Positions 63,721-64,000 of a DNA stretch of 64,000 bases are shown here, in pieces. A program made the position numbers and the translations under genes. The DNA comes from an uncultured Lachnospiraceae bacterium. GTDB lineage: Bacteria; Bacillota; Clostridia; Lachnospirales; Lachnospiraceae. The first letter of the stretch is position 1, and each line of letters begins with the position of its first letter. Below the pieces are notes generated by a model that saw only the letters and a program-made list of their open reading frames with translations, was not told the origin of the DNA and made no database searches. The stretch is from positions 1 to 64,000 of the forward strand of contig CAMNSZ010000004.1 of the NCBI GenBank assembly GCA_946557105.1, read 5' to 3'.

Positions 63721-64000
63721 ATGGATGAAAAGTATAATAGGAGAGGGAAAGTACATTTTGTTTGTACATTAAAGGTGATGGATTTGGAATATATAGTACC
63801 TTATATAGGAAAGGGTAGTACATTTGATGAAAAAGAAATGGAGGTGATAAGGGAAATATTGATGAGTGATAAGACAATGTCATGCGCGGAATATAGAAGG
63901 ATTTTTGAAGAGGCTTTTGCAAAATTTGTAGGGGTTGAATATGCTTTCGCATTAACAAACTGTACGGTTGCATTAGAATTTGCTTCATATTTAGCAGGTA
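63721..64000 (+). CDS. DegT/DnrJ/EryC1/StrS aminotransferase (partial, runs off the window)
   Basis: N-terminal fragment. From residue 20 it reads MDLEYIVPYIGKGSTFDEKE, then EEAFAKFVGVEYAFALTNCT, the standard DegT/StrS opening, where the family has F-E-x-x-F-A-x-x-x-G-V-x-Y-A-x-A-x-x-x-(C/G)-T-x-A-L. PLP-dependent sugar or cyclitol aminotransferase; in aminocyclitol clusters such an enzyme aminates the inosose. Two in-frame starts (63721 and 63778) are possible and neither has a clear ribosome-binding site, so I give the longer. Confidence 0.8.
   Translation, partial: MDEKYNRRGKVHFVCTLKVMDLEYIVPYIGKGSTFDEKEMEVIREILMSDKTMSCAEYRRIFEEAFAKFVGVEYAFALTNCTVALEFASYLAG

Overview
This looks like a chromosomal stretch of a low-to-moderate G+C anaerobic Firmicute, most likely a gut or rumen Lachnospiraceae (Clostridium cluster XIVa) relative. 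The signs are the ribosomal order rpsK-rpsD-rpoA-rplQ followed by ecfA1-ecfA2-ecfT-truA, a Tyr T-box leader, a ZTP riboswitch over a PurO-type IMP cyclohydrolase, a DUF2225 protein and a large secreted GH10 xylanase. The assignment is inference from gene content; no database was searched.

Positions 1-38,700 are mostly housekeeping. The window opens on seven tandem 49/50-bp repeats, each carrying the last codons of rpsM. The ribosomal/RNA polymerase operon follows, then an M15 peptidase, the energizing module of an ECF transporter, truA, an FMN dehydrogenase, the xylanase, a riboswitch-controlled two-gene split purH function, a DHH phosphoesterase, glnS, several regulators and conserved hypotheticals, a NCS2 permease and a dipeptidase. 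Between 26.5 and 35.8 kb is an unusual accessory operon: a structured intergenic region (candidate ncRNA), a small protein, four B12-binding-type radical SAM enzymes, a GH3-type acyl-amide ligase and two acyltransferase-like proteins. A lipoprotein and T-box-tyrS close this part.

From about 38.7 kb the sequence becomes visibly A+T-rich and the gene content changes to a biosynthetic gene cluster that runs off the right edge. It starts with a LytTR/GHKL two-component system and, right behind it, a direct-repeat LytTR-type operator, promoter and 22-codon ORF that could be a signal peptide. The structural genes encode a NodU/TobZ-type O-carbamoyltransferase, three GT4/GT2 glycosyltransferases plus one MGT-type GT1, a Prim-Pol-like protein, two Eis-like N-acetyltransferases, a FemAB/CelD-like acyltransferase, myo-inositol-1-phosphate synthase, a PIG-L deacetylase, two AMP-forming ligases, an acyl carrier protein, a ketoreductase-like SDR, a papain-fold protein resembling the butirosin BtrH transferase domain, two ABC exporter halves and the start of a DegT/StrS aminotransferase.

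Read together, the cluster can be modelled as: glucose-6-phosphate to inositol-phosphate, glycosylation and N-deacetylation to an amino-pseudosaccharide, sugar extension, O-carbamoylation, and transfer of an ACP-bound acyl group to an amine by the BtrH-like protein, followed by export. N-acetylation would give self-protection or tailoring. That is an acylated aminocyclitol/aminoglycoside-like product in a gut-type anaerobe. The enzyme families are supported by the sequence; the product and pathway order are inference.
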